Positions 16,117 to 24,228 of a stretch of 38,440 nt of DNA are shown here, in pieces (positions within the stretch are counted from its first letter, which is position 1; each line of letters opens with the position of its first letter). A model generated the notes under the pieces. The model made no database searches and had not been told where the DNA came from. It saw nothing but the letters and a program-made list of their open reading frames with translations. The translations under genes were made by a program, and so were the position numbers. This DNA is from Lentisphaerae bacterium RIFOXYA12_64_32. GTDB lineage: Bacteria; Verrucomicrobiota; Lentisphaeria; Oligosphaerales; YB12-FULL-65-16. The DNA lies in assembly GCA_001803235.1 (NCBI GenBank), contig MHBL01000197.1:1-38440 (forward strand). The letters are read 5' to 3'.

Positions 16117-17451
16117 TTACCCCTTCACGCCGGTCATGGCGATGCCGCGGATGAAGGTGCGCATGGTGCAGAAGAACAGCACGATCAGGGGCAGACTGAA
16201 CACGGTCGAGGCGGCCATGAGCAGGTGCCAGGGTGTGCCGCCGTGCTCGGAGGCAAACGCCTGCAGGGACAGCGACAAGGTGAACTGTGCCTCGTGATTC
16301 AAGTAAATCAGCGGGCCGAGGAAGTCCTTCCACGTCCCGAGGAACGTAAACAGTGCGATCATCGCAATCGCCGGCCGGGAAAGGGGCACGATGACGAGCC
16401 AGAGAATCTCGAGTTCCGTGCAGCCGTCGATGCGCGCGGCATCGAGCAGGTCCTTGGGCAGGCCGAGGTAAAACTGGCGCAGCAGGAAGATGAAGAACGC
16501 CGACCCGCACCAGGACGCAACCCACAGCGGTTTGAAGGTGCCGACCCAGCCGAAATCGCGGTACAGCAGGTACACGGGGATCATGGTGACCGGGAACGGG
16601 ATCATCATGGTGGCCAGCGTGATCCCGAAGATCAGGTCACGCCCCTTGAACTCGAGGAACGCGAACCCGTAGGCAATGACCATCGATGAAATGGTTACCC
16701 CCAGAACCACCAGCGTGCAGAGGAACAGCGTGTTCAGCAGGCACCGCACGAAGTGCACGCGCCGCAACGCCACCGGGTAGTTCTCCGGAATGACGCGCAC
16801 GGTCTTCTGCAACTGGCTCTTGGCAACCACGTCCCAGGCACGCGTGACGTCGCCGCCGGTCGAACCGACCTCCTTGGTGTCCGTGTCCTCCGCACGCCAC
16901 TCGCGCACCACCCAAAGCTCGTCGCCCTCCGCCACCGGGTCGATGTGGCGGACCAGCGTGGCCGACAGCGCACGGCCGGACTGCAGTCTCAGAATGCCGG
17001 CGGCCGGGTCGAACCGGTTCACGTCGTCGGCGAGCACGTTCATGCCCGGTTCGACCGTGGCGTTCATGCGCACCAGTTCCTGTTTGTTGAAGACCGGGTA
17101 CCGGTCCCAGACGTCCTTGCCGAACGGGTGCGTCATCTCGCCGGCCGCAAATGGCGCCTTGGGCTGCACAATGAAGAACGGCCGGTCCGGCGCGGGCGCA
17201 ACCCGGCGTTCGAGGACCACGTCGCAGGTCTTGCCGCCAATCTCCGCCTTCCAGCCTTCGCCGAGGAACGCGGACTGCAGGCTGTCCGGGTAGCGCATGG
17301 TCTGGTCCAGCGGCTTCAGCGAGGTCGCGACCATCCAGACCAACGGCAGAAGGAAGAACACCCCGCCCGCCGCCAGCAGCAGATGGGCTGGCAGTCGCAG
17401 GTACCACGGCGGCCGGCGCCCGTAGATTTCGGCTTGTTCAACGTCCGGCAT
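16117..17451 (-). CDS. Carbohydrate ABC transporter permease (MalG type) with a large extracytoplasmic insertion
   Basis: 444 residues; MalG/LacG permeases are usually 275-300. TM1 (about 22-44, LLLAAGGVFFLLPLVWMVATSL) and the SLKP motif are normal. A polar, beta-rich segment of about 150 residues (about 55-225, KAEIGGKTCDVVLE..DELWVVREW..) then follows before TM2. The remaining membrane segments and the EAA loop (DLLDAARIDGCTELEILWLVIVPLSRP, about 325-350) are canonical. The EAA loop docks the ATPase. By topology the insertion lies outside the membrane and could contact the binding protein. The start codon overlaps the end of the upstream permease gene by 14 bases, indicating translational coupling. 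No ABC ATPase gene is in the window. Confidence 0.9.
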   Translation of the reverse strand: MPDVEQAEIYGRRPPWYLRLPAHLLLAAGGVFFLLPLVWMVATSLKPLDQTMRYPDSLQSAFLGEGWKAEIGGKTCDVVLERRVAPAPDRPFFIVQPKAPFAAGEMTHPFGKDVWDRYPVFNKQELVRMNATVEPGMNVLADDVNRFDPAAGILRLQSGRALSATLVRHIDPVAEGDELWVVREWRAEDTDTKEVGSTGGDVTRAWDVVAKSQLQKTVRVIPENYPVALRRVHFVRCLLNTLFLCTLVVLGVTISSMVIAYGFAFLEFKGRDLIFGITLATMMIPFPVTMIPVYLLYRDFGWVGTFKPLWVASWCGSAFFIFLLRQFYLGLPKDLLDAARIDGCTELEILWLVIVPLSRPAIAMIALFTFLGTWKDFLGPLIYLNHEAQFTLSLSLQAFASEHGGTPWHLLMAASTVFSLPLIVLFFCTMRTFIRGIAMTGVKG

Positions 17452-18601
17452 AGTACACGTGCCTCTTCGAGATCTGGAACGCGAGCATTGTCAACCCGAC
17501 AATGAGCAGGAACAGGAACCAGGCCACGGCGGAGGCATAGCCGACGTTCTGGTACTGGAACGCCTGGTCGTAGATGAACATGGCCACGAAACGCGTCTTG
17601 TCCTCCGGCCCGCCACGCGTCATGATGTACGGCTCGGTGAACACCTGGAATGTGCCGATGATGGCCATGACAACGTTGAACAGAATCACCGGCGAGATCA
17701 TCGGCAGCGTGATGTGGCGCGTCTTGTCCCACCACGAGGCGCCGTCGATGTCCGCCGCTTCGTAGAGCTGCACCGGCACGTCCTGCAGCTTGGCCAGGTA
17801 GATGATGGCCATCTGCCCCACGCTCCACATGCCCATGACGATGATGGCCCACAACGCCCACGATGGAGCGAACTTGACCACCGATGGGAACGACGTTCCG
17901 TCCGCCAGCCACCCGGGCGAGTGCAGCTTGCGCATGTCCTCCGGCAGCAGCCAGCACAGCACGGCAAACGCAACCGTCAGCACGGTCAACGCCAGGACGG
18001 TCGCGGCGGCGAACCGGAATCCGCCGTGCCGCGTCGAAGCACTTGTCTTCAGCCACGGCCCGTAGGCAAGCAGCGCGGCAACCGGCCCCACGAGAAGCAA
18101 GACCGCCGCCGGGTGAACCAGGGGCCCGCCGTCCGCACTGAGGCGGAAGAACAGCCCTGTCCACGCGTCTGCGACACGCATCAGCAGTCCGAGCACGACA
18201 TTGAAGATGCCGAACTTCGGGTTGAAAATCCACATCCACAGCAGCGCCACTACGACGGACGGCACCAGGTGCGGCAGGTAGAAGACGACGCGATAGAACG
18301 TCTGCCCACGAATCCTTGCGCTGAGCAGCAACGCCAGACTCAGAGCGACGAACACCCCGAACGGGATGGCGAACGCCGCGTAGATCAGGGTCACCGCGAG
18401 CGAGCGGCGGAACACCGGGTCGATCACAAGCTGGCGGTAGTTCTCCGTGCCGATGAACATGGGCTTCAGCAGCGGCGGGAAATCGCAGAAACTGAAGTAG
18501 AACGCAGCGAAAAACGGGTACCCAATGAACACGACCAGTGCCACCAGCCACGGCAGGATGAACGCGTATCCCGTGATTGCCCGGCGCAGTTCGGCCTTCA
18601 T
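17438..18601 (-). CDS. Carbohydrate ABC transporter permease (MalF type) with an extra membrane segment block
   Basis: 387 residues from an ATG with AGGGGA seven bases upstream. An upstream extension in the same frame is composed of repeat DNA and was rejected. It starts with TM1 (ITGYAFILPWLVALVVFIGYPFF) and has the usual ENYRQL..F core. The EAA loop is QLYEAADIDGASWWDKTRHITLPMISPVI (about 276-304), followed by FTEPYIMTRGGPEDKT, typical of MalF/UgpA permeases. Between the PSVVVALLWMWIFNPKFG segment and SWALWAIIVMGMWSVG lies an insertion of about 110 residues (about 140-250) that adds two predicted membrane helices and a charged loop. Family members of this class usually have 290-310 residues. 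It functions with the overlapping MalG-type permease and the binding protein upstream. Confidence 0.9.
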   Translation of the reverse strand: MKAELRRAITGYAFILPWLVALVVFIGYPFFAAFYFSFCDFPPLLKPMFIGTENYRQLVIDPVFRRSLAVTLIYAAFAIPFGVFVALSLALLLSARIRGQTFYRVVFYLPHLVPSVVVALLWMWIFNPKFGIFNVVLGLLMRVADAWTGLFFRLSADGGPLVHPAAVLLLVGPVAALLAYGPWLKTSASTRHGGFRFAAATVLALTVLTVAFAVLCWLLPEDMRKLHSPGWLADGTSFPSVVKFAPSWALWAIIVMGMWSVGQMAIIYLAKLQDVPVQLYEAADIDGASWWDKTRHITLPMISPVILFNVVMAIIGTFQVFTEPYIMTRGGPEDKTRFVAMFIYDQAFQYQNVGYASAVAWFLFLLIVGLTMLAFQISKRHVYYAGR

Positions 18602-18682
18602 GCCAATGTCCCCTGAGTTAGGCTGTCCTCGCACGACGGCGCCACCGGGCGCGGCGTTGCCTGCGGCACATCCCAGGCTCGC

Positions 18683-18835
18683 AGTTCCACCTTCAGGGTG
18701 TGTCGATTTAACCACTTCAGACGCACAACCACGCCCAAAGTGGCCGGACCGGCTCGGTCCGGCATGCGGGAGCCGCTCCCGCCACTCTGGAAGGCCTGTT
18801 GCTGCACCAAATCGACACGCCCTTCAGGCGGTCCC
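18683..18835. repeat. R hairpin interrupted by an F element
   Basis: Left half ends in CCTTCAGG (18690-18697) and right half begins with CCTTCAGG (18821-18828), followed by CGGTCCCC. Removing 18698-18820 plus one duplication restores a canonical R hairpin. Confidence 0.8.
18698..18820. mobile_element. F-family element, copy 1 (123 bp, inserted in an R hairpin loop)
   Basis: Ends GTGTGTCGATTT and AAATCGACACGC are inverted repeats with one mismatch, flanked by the 8-bp duplication CCTTCAGG. The interior carries two strong palindromes. No coding capacity. Confidence 0.75.
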
Positions 18836-18858
18836 CACCGCCCGTAGCTACGCGCACC

Positions 18859-18883
18859 CCGGACCGCGTGAACGCGGGACTAC
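18859..18883 (-). repeat. REP-like hairpin (R family), reverse copy
   Basis: Reverse-oriented R hairpin with CCGCG-TGAA-CGCGG and GGACTAC flank, the partner of the interrupted copy at 18683-18835. Confidence 0.8.
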
Positions 18884-18928
18884 AAGCCCAAAGCGCTCCT
18901 TGCCGAGCGTGTTGCGGAGCGGTCGTCC

Positions 18929-20383
18929 TCATCCGTCACCTTTTCGTTTGCGCATGTCGGCGCGCAACTGCTGCTGATCAAGCTTGCGTTGCACGATGTC
19001 GCGCACCTCGGCATAGGTGCGCTCGACCTCCGGGCGGCACAGTGCCTCGATCCTGGCGTCCAGGTCCTTGCCGCTCAACCCCTTGAGCTCGGCCTCCGCG
19101 ACCGGGTAGTTCCAGATGTGGTCGAACGCGCGTGTCAGTTCGTCGGCGTACTCCTGCCACACGGACAACACCGGCCGGATGAACGAATGCGGCGACGCGG
19201 CCACCTGCTCGAACACCGGCAGTTCCAGGTTCGGGTGCCCCTGTCGGAACAGCGCCGGCGGGTCCTTGATCGGCATGTGCTTGCCCTGCATGCGGCAAAG
19301 GATCTCCAGCCCGCGCTGCTGGCTGTGCACGATGAATTTCCACGCCGCCTCGGGATGCTTGCAGCCGCGCGGTATGGCGATGACGTCCGAATCGAGGAAC
19401 GAGACCGGGCCGGGGACGCCCTCCGCGGTCGGGAACGGCGCAACGCCGAAGTTCAGGTGCGGCCGGTGGCGACGGATGAAGTTCGGGAACCACACGCCCT
19501 GCATTTCCATCGAGACTTTGCCCTCGATGAACGCATTGTTCGGCGAGTCGAAATTCCCGAAACCCGAGCGGAACTGCAGCATCTTGTCACGGCCATAGCG
19601 CTCGGCGTAACGCTTGACCCAGAGAATGGCGCGCAGGTTCGCCGGATCGTCCGGCGTGACCGTGCCGGTGCGCTCGTCGTAGAGCGTGCCGCCGAAGTAA
19701 TAGCCCCAGAGCGTGTTCCACCAGCCCGGCTCGGTCGGCAGGAAACCCATGATGCGCGGTGTGCCGTCCGGGTTGAACTCGTTCAGCACTTCAGCGTAGC
19801 GGTCGAGTTCCTCGATGCTGCGCGGCGCGCGGTCCGGATCGAGCCCGGCCGCGCGCAACTCCGCCGCCTTGGCCTGGAAGTGGTCCTTGTTGTAGAACAG
19901 CGCCACGGAGGCCGGTGTCGTCGGCAGCGCGTACGTCTTACCTTCCCACTGCCCGATCTCGAGGTACTGCGGGGTGTAACGCTCGGGCGACAGCCCGGAC
20001 TTGGCCATCCATTCGTCCAGCGGCATGAGCGCGCCACCGGACGCGAACGGTTGCACATTCGTGGCCCACAGCCCCACCACGTCGGGCGGACACCCGCCGA
20101 CGATCGCCAGCATCGCCTTGCGATCGACCTGGCCGCTGTTGATGTAGTGAACGAAGATCTCCTCCTGGCTGCGATTGAAGTCGTCCACCATGGCCTGACA
20201 GGCGTCACGCTCGAAGCTGCCCCACTTCTCCCAGTAGGCCAGGTGCAGGCGCTGGTTCCACGTCTTGGCGAACTCCGCATCCCGGACCGGATCGAAGTCC
20301 TCCAGCTTCGGCGGTCGCTCGAAGTACGCGACGCAGAAGACCAGAATGCCGATCGCCAAGAGACCGAAGTGAACGTGCCGCAT
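18929..20383 (-). CDS. Extracellular sugar-binding protein (family 1) of an ABC importer, membrane-anchored
   Basis: 484 residues. The N-terminus (VHFGLLAIGILVFCVAYF) is a single hydrophobic segment without a clear lipobox, so the protein is probably anchored by an uncleaved helix or exported by Sec. The body is SBP_bac_1-like: LHLAYWEKWGSFERDACQAMVDDFNRSQ at the first strand, MLAIVGGCPPDVVGLW, WEGKTYALPTTPASVALFYNKDHF, AFIEGKVSMEMQGVWF and AIPRGCKHPEAAWKFIVH. All are typical of oligosaccharide-binding proteins. It is the first transport gene, upstream of the two permeases. The ligand is probably an oligosaccharide released by the GH42/PL11 partners. AAAGG lies about 7 bases before the ATG. 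Gap bases on both sides are filled by repeats. Confidence 0.9.
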   Translation of the reverse strand: MRHVHFGLLAIGILVFCVAYFERPPKLEDFDPVRDAEFAKTWNQRLHLAYWEKWGSFERDACQAMVDDFNRSQEEIFVHYINSGQVDRKAMLAIVGGCPPDVVGLWATNVQPFASGGALMPLDEWMAKSGLSPERYTPQYLEIGQWEGKTYALPTTPASVALFYNKDHFQAKAAELRAAGLDPDRAPRSIEELDRYAEVLNEFNPDGTPRIMGFLPTEPGWWNTLWGYYFGGTLYDERTGTVTPDDPANLRAILWVKRYAERYGRDKMLQFRSGFGNFDSPNNAFIEGKVSMEMQGVWFPNFIRRHRPHLNFGVAPFPTAEGVPGPVSFLDSDVIAIPRGCKHPEAAWKFIVHSQQRGLEILCRMQGKHMPIKDPPALFRQGHPNLELPVFEQVAASPHSFIRPVLSVWQEYADELTRAFDHIWNYPVAEAELKGLSGKDLDARIEALCRPEVERTYAEVRDIVQRKLDQQQLRADMRKRKGDG

Positions 20384-20512
20384 GACCGACCTTTGCGTTC
20401 CTGACCCGGTTCCGACGCGATCTCACAGCCGCGCACTCGTCCGCGACCGCCGTTGAACGGGAGATTCTAATCTAGACGCTGTTCGCGAAGGCACCAATCG
20501 GCCCCAGTCGCT

Positions 20513-20620
20513 CGGTGGCTCGGCGCGTCTCGCGCCGCAACGGAGTGCGTCGGCCATAGTCTCGGGCCGGGACGGCCCGAGGGCACCCGACCACGGTCCC
20601 AGAGGTCCCGCGCCACTGTC
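20513..20620 (-). repeat. S-family multi-hairpin element, copy 2
   Basis: Same order as copy 1: GGCGCGTCTCGCGCC, then CGGGCCGGGACGGCCCG and a CCGCGCCACTG end. The middle CGGCCGG..CCGGCCG hairpin is decayed (CGGCCATAGTCTCGGG). It ends seven bases from the URO-D stop codon, in the same orientation relative to the gene as copy 1. Confidence 0.75.
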
Positions 20621-20626
20621 GGACCG

Positions 20627-21727
20627 TCACGTCTGGCCGGCGCCGAGGGTGTGCGCGGCCTGGTACATGGCGATGACGTTCTCGACCGGGCTGTTGTCCT
20701 GGAGCTGGTGCGTGGGTGCGAGCATGTAGCCGCCGCCGGACGCCATGACCGCGAGCGTTTCGCGCACTTCGCGCTCGACGTCCGCCACCGTACCGTACGC
20801 CAGCGGCCCGGCCGTGCTGATGCAGCCGTGGAACGCCAAGCGCCCGCCAAAGGTCTTCTTCAGGTACGCCGGGGACATGTTCGCCGCCTCGGGCTGCAGC
20901 GTGTCCACCGCGTCGATCCCCATTTCAATGAAGTCTTCGTACGCCCAACTGCTCGAACCGCAGGTGTGGATCATGACCGGCAGGCCACGGACCTTGGCCA
21001 GGTCGATGATCCTCTGGTGTCGCGGCCGAATGTGCTTCCGGAACAGCTCCAGGCTGATGATGGGCGCGATCTGCGTGCCGAGGTCCTCGCCCATCCAGAC
21101 GAAGTCGATCAGGTCCCCGGCGGCATCGAGCACGCGGCGCATGATCTCGACCTGGCGGTCAATGCTGCGGTCGATCAGGCGCAGTCCGGCCGGATCGTCG
21201 GTGATCAGATCGATCAGCACCTGTTCCATACCGCGCAGCATGCTGGTCTTGTTGATGATGTCGCCCAGGCCCGGGCCGCCGTAGTAATTGGCGTAGTTCC
21301 GGTTGTGCTCGCAGGCGCCACGGAGCTGGCTGTAGTCGTAGTCGTCCGGCGACGCGAACGGCCACGCCTCGATCTCGCCGAGGCCGGCGTCCTTGAGCGG
21401 GAAGTCGCAGTAATCCCAGTACCCGCCCGTCTCGTGCTCGATCCAGCGGGTGCGGATCCCCGTTTCCTGATTGACGTTGCGTCCCGGTACGTCGGGGAAG
21501 CGCTTCGGGCCGCGGAAGGGCACGCCCACACCGCGGAAGTCCACGCCGAGCGCGACGCGCAGGCCTTCGGCGTCGTTCTCCTTCAGTCCAAACGCCGCCT
21601 TCAGGCGCCGGTCAATCCCCGCATTGGCGCCGTAGTCGATCGGCACACGGTCGACGGGCGCGTGCGCAAACGCCGCCAGAACGCGCTCCTTGGAGGTCAT
21701 CGTCTCGCGGGCTTTCGTGATCTGCAT
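20627..21727 (-). CDS. URO-D-fold protein, methyltransferase-like rather than HemE
   Basis: 366 residues from the ATG at 21727 (AAGGGG about 9 bases upstream); a longer frame upstream has no ribosome-binding site. It has the TIM-barrel fold of uroporphyrinogen decarboxylases (MTSKERVLAAFAHAPVDRVPIDYG at the front), but lacks the RxPxWxMRQAGR heme-enzyme motif. It keeps HTCG (H254, C256) and a later cysteine in FHGCIST (C302). H-x-C...C is the zinc site of the related corrinoid-dependent methyltransferases MtaA/MtbA. I therefore read it as a URO-D superfamily protein that may handle a methylated or corrinoid-linked substrate. It precedes the sugar-binding protein gene on the same strand and may be the first gene of the locus. 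Methyl groups on pectic sugars are a conceivable link, but that is speculation. Confidence 0.85.
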   Translation of the reverse strand: MQITKARETMTSKERVLAAFAHAPVDRVPIDYGANAGIDRRLKAAFGLKENDAEGLRVALGVDFRGVGVPFRGPKRFPDVPGRNVNQETGIRTRWIEHETGGYWDYCDFPLKDAGLGEIEAWPFASPDDYDYSQLRGACEHNRNYANYYGGPGLGDIINKTSMLRGMEQVLIDLITDDPAGLRLIDRSIDRQVEIMRRVLDAAGDLIDFVWMGEDLGTQIAPIISLELFRKHIRPRHQRIIDLAKVRGLPVMIHTCGSSSWAYEDFIEMGIDAVDTLQPEAANMSPAYLKKTFGGRLAFHGCISTAGPLAYGTVADVEREVRETLAVMASGGGYMLAPTHQLQDNSPVENVIAMYQAAHTLGAGQT

Positions 21728-21893
21728 GGGGTTGCCCCTTTGTCTTAACCGAATGCCGGAGCACATAAGGGATGATGCACAATGAACCATGGTCAGGCGG
21801 GTTTGTCAAACGCCACGGGGACCGTGTGAGCATCTCCGGGGTGGCAGACCGCCCGACTATACCAGCGCGAAGACTGGCTGCGATGAGGCCAAA

Positions 21894-22034
21894 CCGCCCG
21901 AAGGGCGTGTCGATTTAGTCCACGCCACCCCAAGTCAGCCCGCGAGGACGCGGGCGCTCCAGCTCGGATGCAGCACGAATTATGGAGCGGGCTCTGGATT
22001 CCATTAAATCGACAGGCCATGAAGGCGGGACTAC
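21894..22034 (-). repeat. Reverse R hairpin interrupted by an F element
   Basis: CCGCCCGAAGG (21894-21904) on the left and CATGAAGGCGGGACTAC (from 22018) on the right. Joining them without the insert gives CCGCC-CGAA-GGCGG plus GGACTAC, a canonical R hairpin. Confidence 0.7.
21905..22017. mobile_element. F-family element, copy 2
   Basis: Ends GCGTGTCGATTTA and TAAATCGACAGGC are inverted repeats matching the ends of the 18698-18820 copy. The flanking eight bases, CCCGAAGG and CATGAAGG, agree in 6 of 8. The interior is unlike copy 1 and contains CCCGCG-AGGA-CGCGGG, part of the module at 7417-7489. Confidence 0.65.
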
Positions 22035-22057
22035 GAACCTCGGGCAGCGCCAGGCTT

Positions 22058-22082
22058 GCAGTTCCGCGTTCACGCGGTCTGG
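22058..22082 (+). repeat. REP-like hairpin (R family), forward copy
   Basis: GCAGTTCCGCGTTCACGCGG with perfect stem CCGCG-TTCA-CGCGG. Tail-to-tail partner of the interrupted copy at 21894-22034. Confidence 0.8.
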
Positions 22083-22178
22083 GTAAGCGGGAGACGGCAT
22101 GGCCGCCACAAGGACGGCGGGGAGACCAGCGCGGACAGATCGCCCCCAACTCTCGCCGCGCGCGCGCCGAACGGCAGT

Positions 22179-22535
22179 CTACTTCTGGTGCGCGATGCGG
22201 TTCTCGGCGTCGAGGACCGCGACGCGGGGCTTGAGGCGCTTCGCTTCCTGCGGCGTCACAATGGCGAACGCCATGACGGTGATGAGGTCGCCCGGCATGC
22301 CGCAGCGGGCGGCGCCCCCGTTCAGGCAGAACTCGCGAGAACCGCGCGGCAGGGCGATCGCGTACGTCTCAAGCCGGTCGCCACTGTTCTGGTTGGCGAC
22401 GAGAATGCGCTCGCCCGGCAGCAGCCCGACCTTGTCCATCAGGTCCTGATCAATGCCGAGACTGCCCTCGTAGTCCAGATCGCAGCCGGTGAGGCGCGCC
22501 CGGTGAAGCTTGCTCTTGAGCATTTGCAGTTGCAT
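22179..22535 (-). CDS. panD: Aspartate 1-decarboxylase
   Basis: 118 residues from the ATG that gives MQLQMLKSKLHRARL, in register with known PanD proteins. The self-cleavage site is intact: YEGS places Gly24-Ser25 exactly where the pyruvoyl group forms. IDQDLMDKVGLLPGERI, the conserved TYAI and RGSREFCLNGGAARCGMPGD follow. It converts L-aspartate to beta-alanine for pantothenate and CoA synthesis, in the cytoplasm as a tetramer. AAGG lies about 10 bases before the start. argG lies 161 bases upstream on the same strand, so the two aspartate-using enzymes may be co-transcribed. No other pantothenate gene is in the window. Confidence 0.95.
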   Translation of the reverse strand: MQLQMLKSKLHRARLTGCDLDYEGSLGIDQDLMDKVGLLPGERILVANQNSGDRLETYAIALPRGSREFCLNGGAARCGMPGDLITVMAFAIVTPQEAKRLKPRVAVLDAENRIAHQK

Positions 22536-22696
22536 GAACAGTAATACCTTCCGAAGTCTACATCGCTTGCTCTGCTCCCCAAGCCATACATTGCCCTCGC
22601 CAGCGCCGAGCACGTGAACCACATCCGGGGGGGAAGTAGGGCAAGGCTCCCGTCTTGCCGGCCCCCGTCGCCGTGCAGGGAGAGGACACCCCGTCG

Positions 22697-23896
22697 CTAC
22701 TTCGCCTGCTTCTTCCGGGCCATAGCACCGACGCGCAGGCGCAGCGCGTTGAGCCGGATGAACCCTTCCGCGTCAGCCTGGTTGTAGACCCGGTCCGCCT
22801 CGAACGTCGCCAGTTCCGGGTTGTACAGCGAGTTGGGCGAGCGGCGCCCGACGACGCGGCAGTTGCCCTTGAACAACTTCACGCGCACTTCGCCGGTCAC
22901 GTTCTCCTGGCTCTTGGTGATGGCGACCTGGAGCATCTCGCGCTCCGGCGCGAACCAGAAACCATTGTAAATGAGTGACGCATACTTCGGAATCCACGAA
23001 TCGCGGAGGTGCATGACCTCGCGGTCCATGCAGATCGACTCCATGGCCCGGTGCGCCGTGTGCAGGATCGTGCCGCCCGGCGTCTCGTACACGCCGCGCG
23101 ACTTCATGCCCACGAACCGGTTCTCGACCATGTCGACGCGGCCGACACCGTGCTTGCCGCCAATCCGATTCAGCGTCGCCAGCAGTTTGGCCGGACTGAG
23201 CTTCTTGCCGTTCACCGCCACCGGAATACCTTTCTTGAACTCCACCGTCACTTGCTCGTCGGTGTCCGGGGTCTTGCTGATCGGCTGCGTCAGCACACTC
23301 ATCTCTTCCGGCGCCTCGGCCCACGGGTCCTCGAGAATCCCACCCTCAAAGCTGATGTGCAGCAGGTTGCGGTCCATGCTGTAGGGCTTCGCAGCGGTCA
23401 CGGTGATCGGAATCTTCTTCTCCTGGCAATAGTTGATGAGATCCGTGCGGGACTTGAATTTCCAGAGCCGCCACGGCGCGATGATGCGGATGTCCGGTTT
23501 CATGGCGTAGGCCGTGATCTCGAACCGCACTTGGTCGTTGCCCTTGCCGGTGGCGCCGTGACAGATGGCCTCGGCCTTCTCAGCCACCGCGATCTCGACC
23601 AGACGCTTCGCGATCAACGGCCGCGCAATCGACGTGCCCAGCAGGTAACAGCCTTCGTAGATCGCGTTCGCCTGCAGCATCGGGAAGACGAAGTCGCGGA
23701 CGAACTCCTCGCGCAGATCCTCAATGTAGCTCTTCACCGCGCCGCACTTGCGCGCCTTGGCGTCAAGCCCGGTCAATTCCTCCTCCTGCCCCAGGTCGGC
23801 ACAGAAGCAGACGACCTTCGCCTTGTACTCCTCCTGCAACCACTTCAGGATCACGGAAGTATCCAAACCACCCGAGTAGGCAAGTACGACTTTCAA
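22697..23896 (-). CDS. argG: Argininosuccinate synthase
   Basis: 399 residues, the normal length. The N-terminal PP-loop ATP pyrophosphatase motif is AYSGGLDTS (6-14), followed by [10 protein letters not shown]. Family signatures [37 protein letters not shown] and [10 protein letters not shown] are all present. It ligates citrulline and aspartate using ATP in arginine synthesis. The initiation codon is TTG: the coding strand reads GAGGAGAAACGAACG then TTGAAAGTC, and there is no in-frame ATG nearby that would keep the PP-loop. A weak start codon after a strong AGGAG site may limit expression. argH and other arginine genes are absent from the window. Confidence 0.96.
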   Translation of the reverse strand: MKVVLAYSGGLDTSVILKWLQEEYKAKVVCFCADLGQEEELTGLDAKARKCGAVKSYIEDLREEFVRDFVFPMLQANAIYEGCYLLGTSIARPLIAKRLVEIAVAEKAEAICHGATGKGNDQVRFEITAYAMKPDIRIIAPWRLWKFKSRTDLINYCQEKKIPITVTAAKPYSMDRNLLHISFEGGILEDPWAEAPEEMSVLTQPISKTPDTDEQVTVEFKKGIPVAVNGKKLSPAKLLATLNRIGGKHGVGRVDMVENRFVGMKSRGVYETPGGTILHTAHRAMESICMDREVMHLRDSWIPKYASLIYNGFWFAPEREMLQVAITKSQENVTGEVRVKLFKGNCRVVGRRSPNSLYNPELATFEADRVYNQADAEGFIRLNALRLRVGAMARKKQAK

Positions 23897-24045
23897 CGTT
23901 CGTTTCTCCTCTCATGCTCCGCCCGACAACCTGCCTCACCGTAAAGCCCCGAACCATGCCCGCGCGCAAGGCCATTCCAACATGCCTTCCGAGCCCCTAA
24001 GATACCGCCGAAAACCTGGGTTGACAACGCCCGTGCGAGGCAACA

Positions 24046-24200
24046 CAGGGCTGTTTCAAGATTCGTGACCGTCGCGTGCAGCGAGTACCCCCGGCGTGTC
24101 CCCACGCCGGGGGGGGCGGCCTGAGGACAGGCCGCCCCTACCAGGTGTGCGCGGAGGTGTGGCCTTCCGAGACGCGGCGCCAGATCTTGAAACAGCCCTG
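24046..24200. mobile_element. T-family element, complete copy (155 bp, 17-bp ends, 9-bp duplication)
   Basis: CAGGGCTGTTTCAAGAT at the left end is matched exactly in reverse at the right end. GAGGCAACA occurs immediately outside both ends (24037-24045 and 24201-24209). No coding capacity. A second copy of this family runs off the left window edge (1-59). Confidence 0.85.
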
Positions 24201-24228
24201 GAGGCAACACAGGGCTGTTTCTTTTTCG
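24189..24228 (+). terminator. Terminator-like hairpin at the junction of two T elements
   Basis: GAAACAGCCCTG (24189-24200), nine-base loop, CAGGGCTGTTTC (24210-24221), then TTTTT. It has the form of an intrinsic terminator for rightward transcription, but no rightward gene precedes it within range. It arises from facing ends of two T elements, so function is uncertain. Confidence 0.35.

Larger units (their letters stand above)
18602..18928. other. Gap between binding-protein and permease genes, made of repeats
   Basis: Contains a split R hairpin with an F element in its loop (18683-18835), a reverse R hairpin (18859-18883), and two palindromes inside F (CCGGACCGGCTCGGTCCGG near 18741 and a CGGGAGCCGCTCCCG core near 18766). 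No gene. Confidence 0.75.
21728..22178. other. Gap between panD and the URO-D gene, mostly repeats
   Basis: Holds an R hairpin interrupted by a second F element (21894-22034) and a forward R hairpin (22058-22082). 21728-21890 should include the promoter of the URO-D/transport locus, but I see no clear -35/-10 pair. No gene. Confidence 0.7.

Noticed and set aside
20627..21727. hemE (uroporphyrinogen decarboxylase)
   Set aside because: The MRQAGR motif and other heme-enzyme residues are absent, and no heme gene is nearby.
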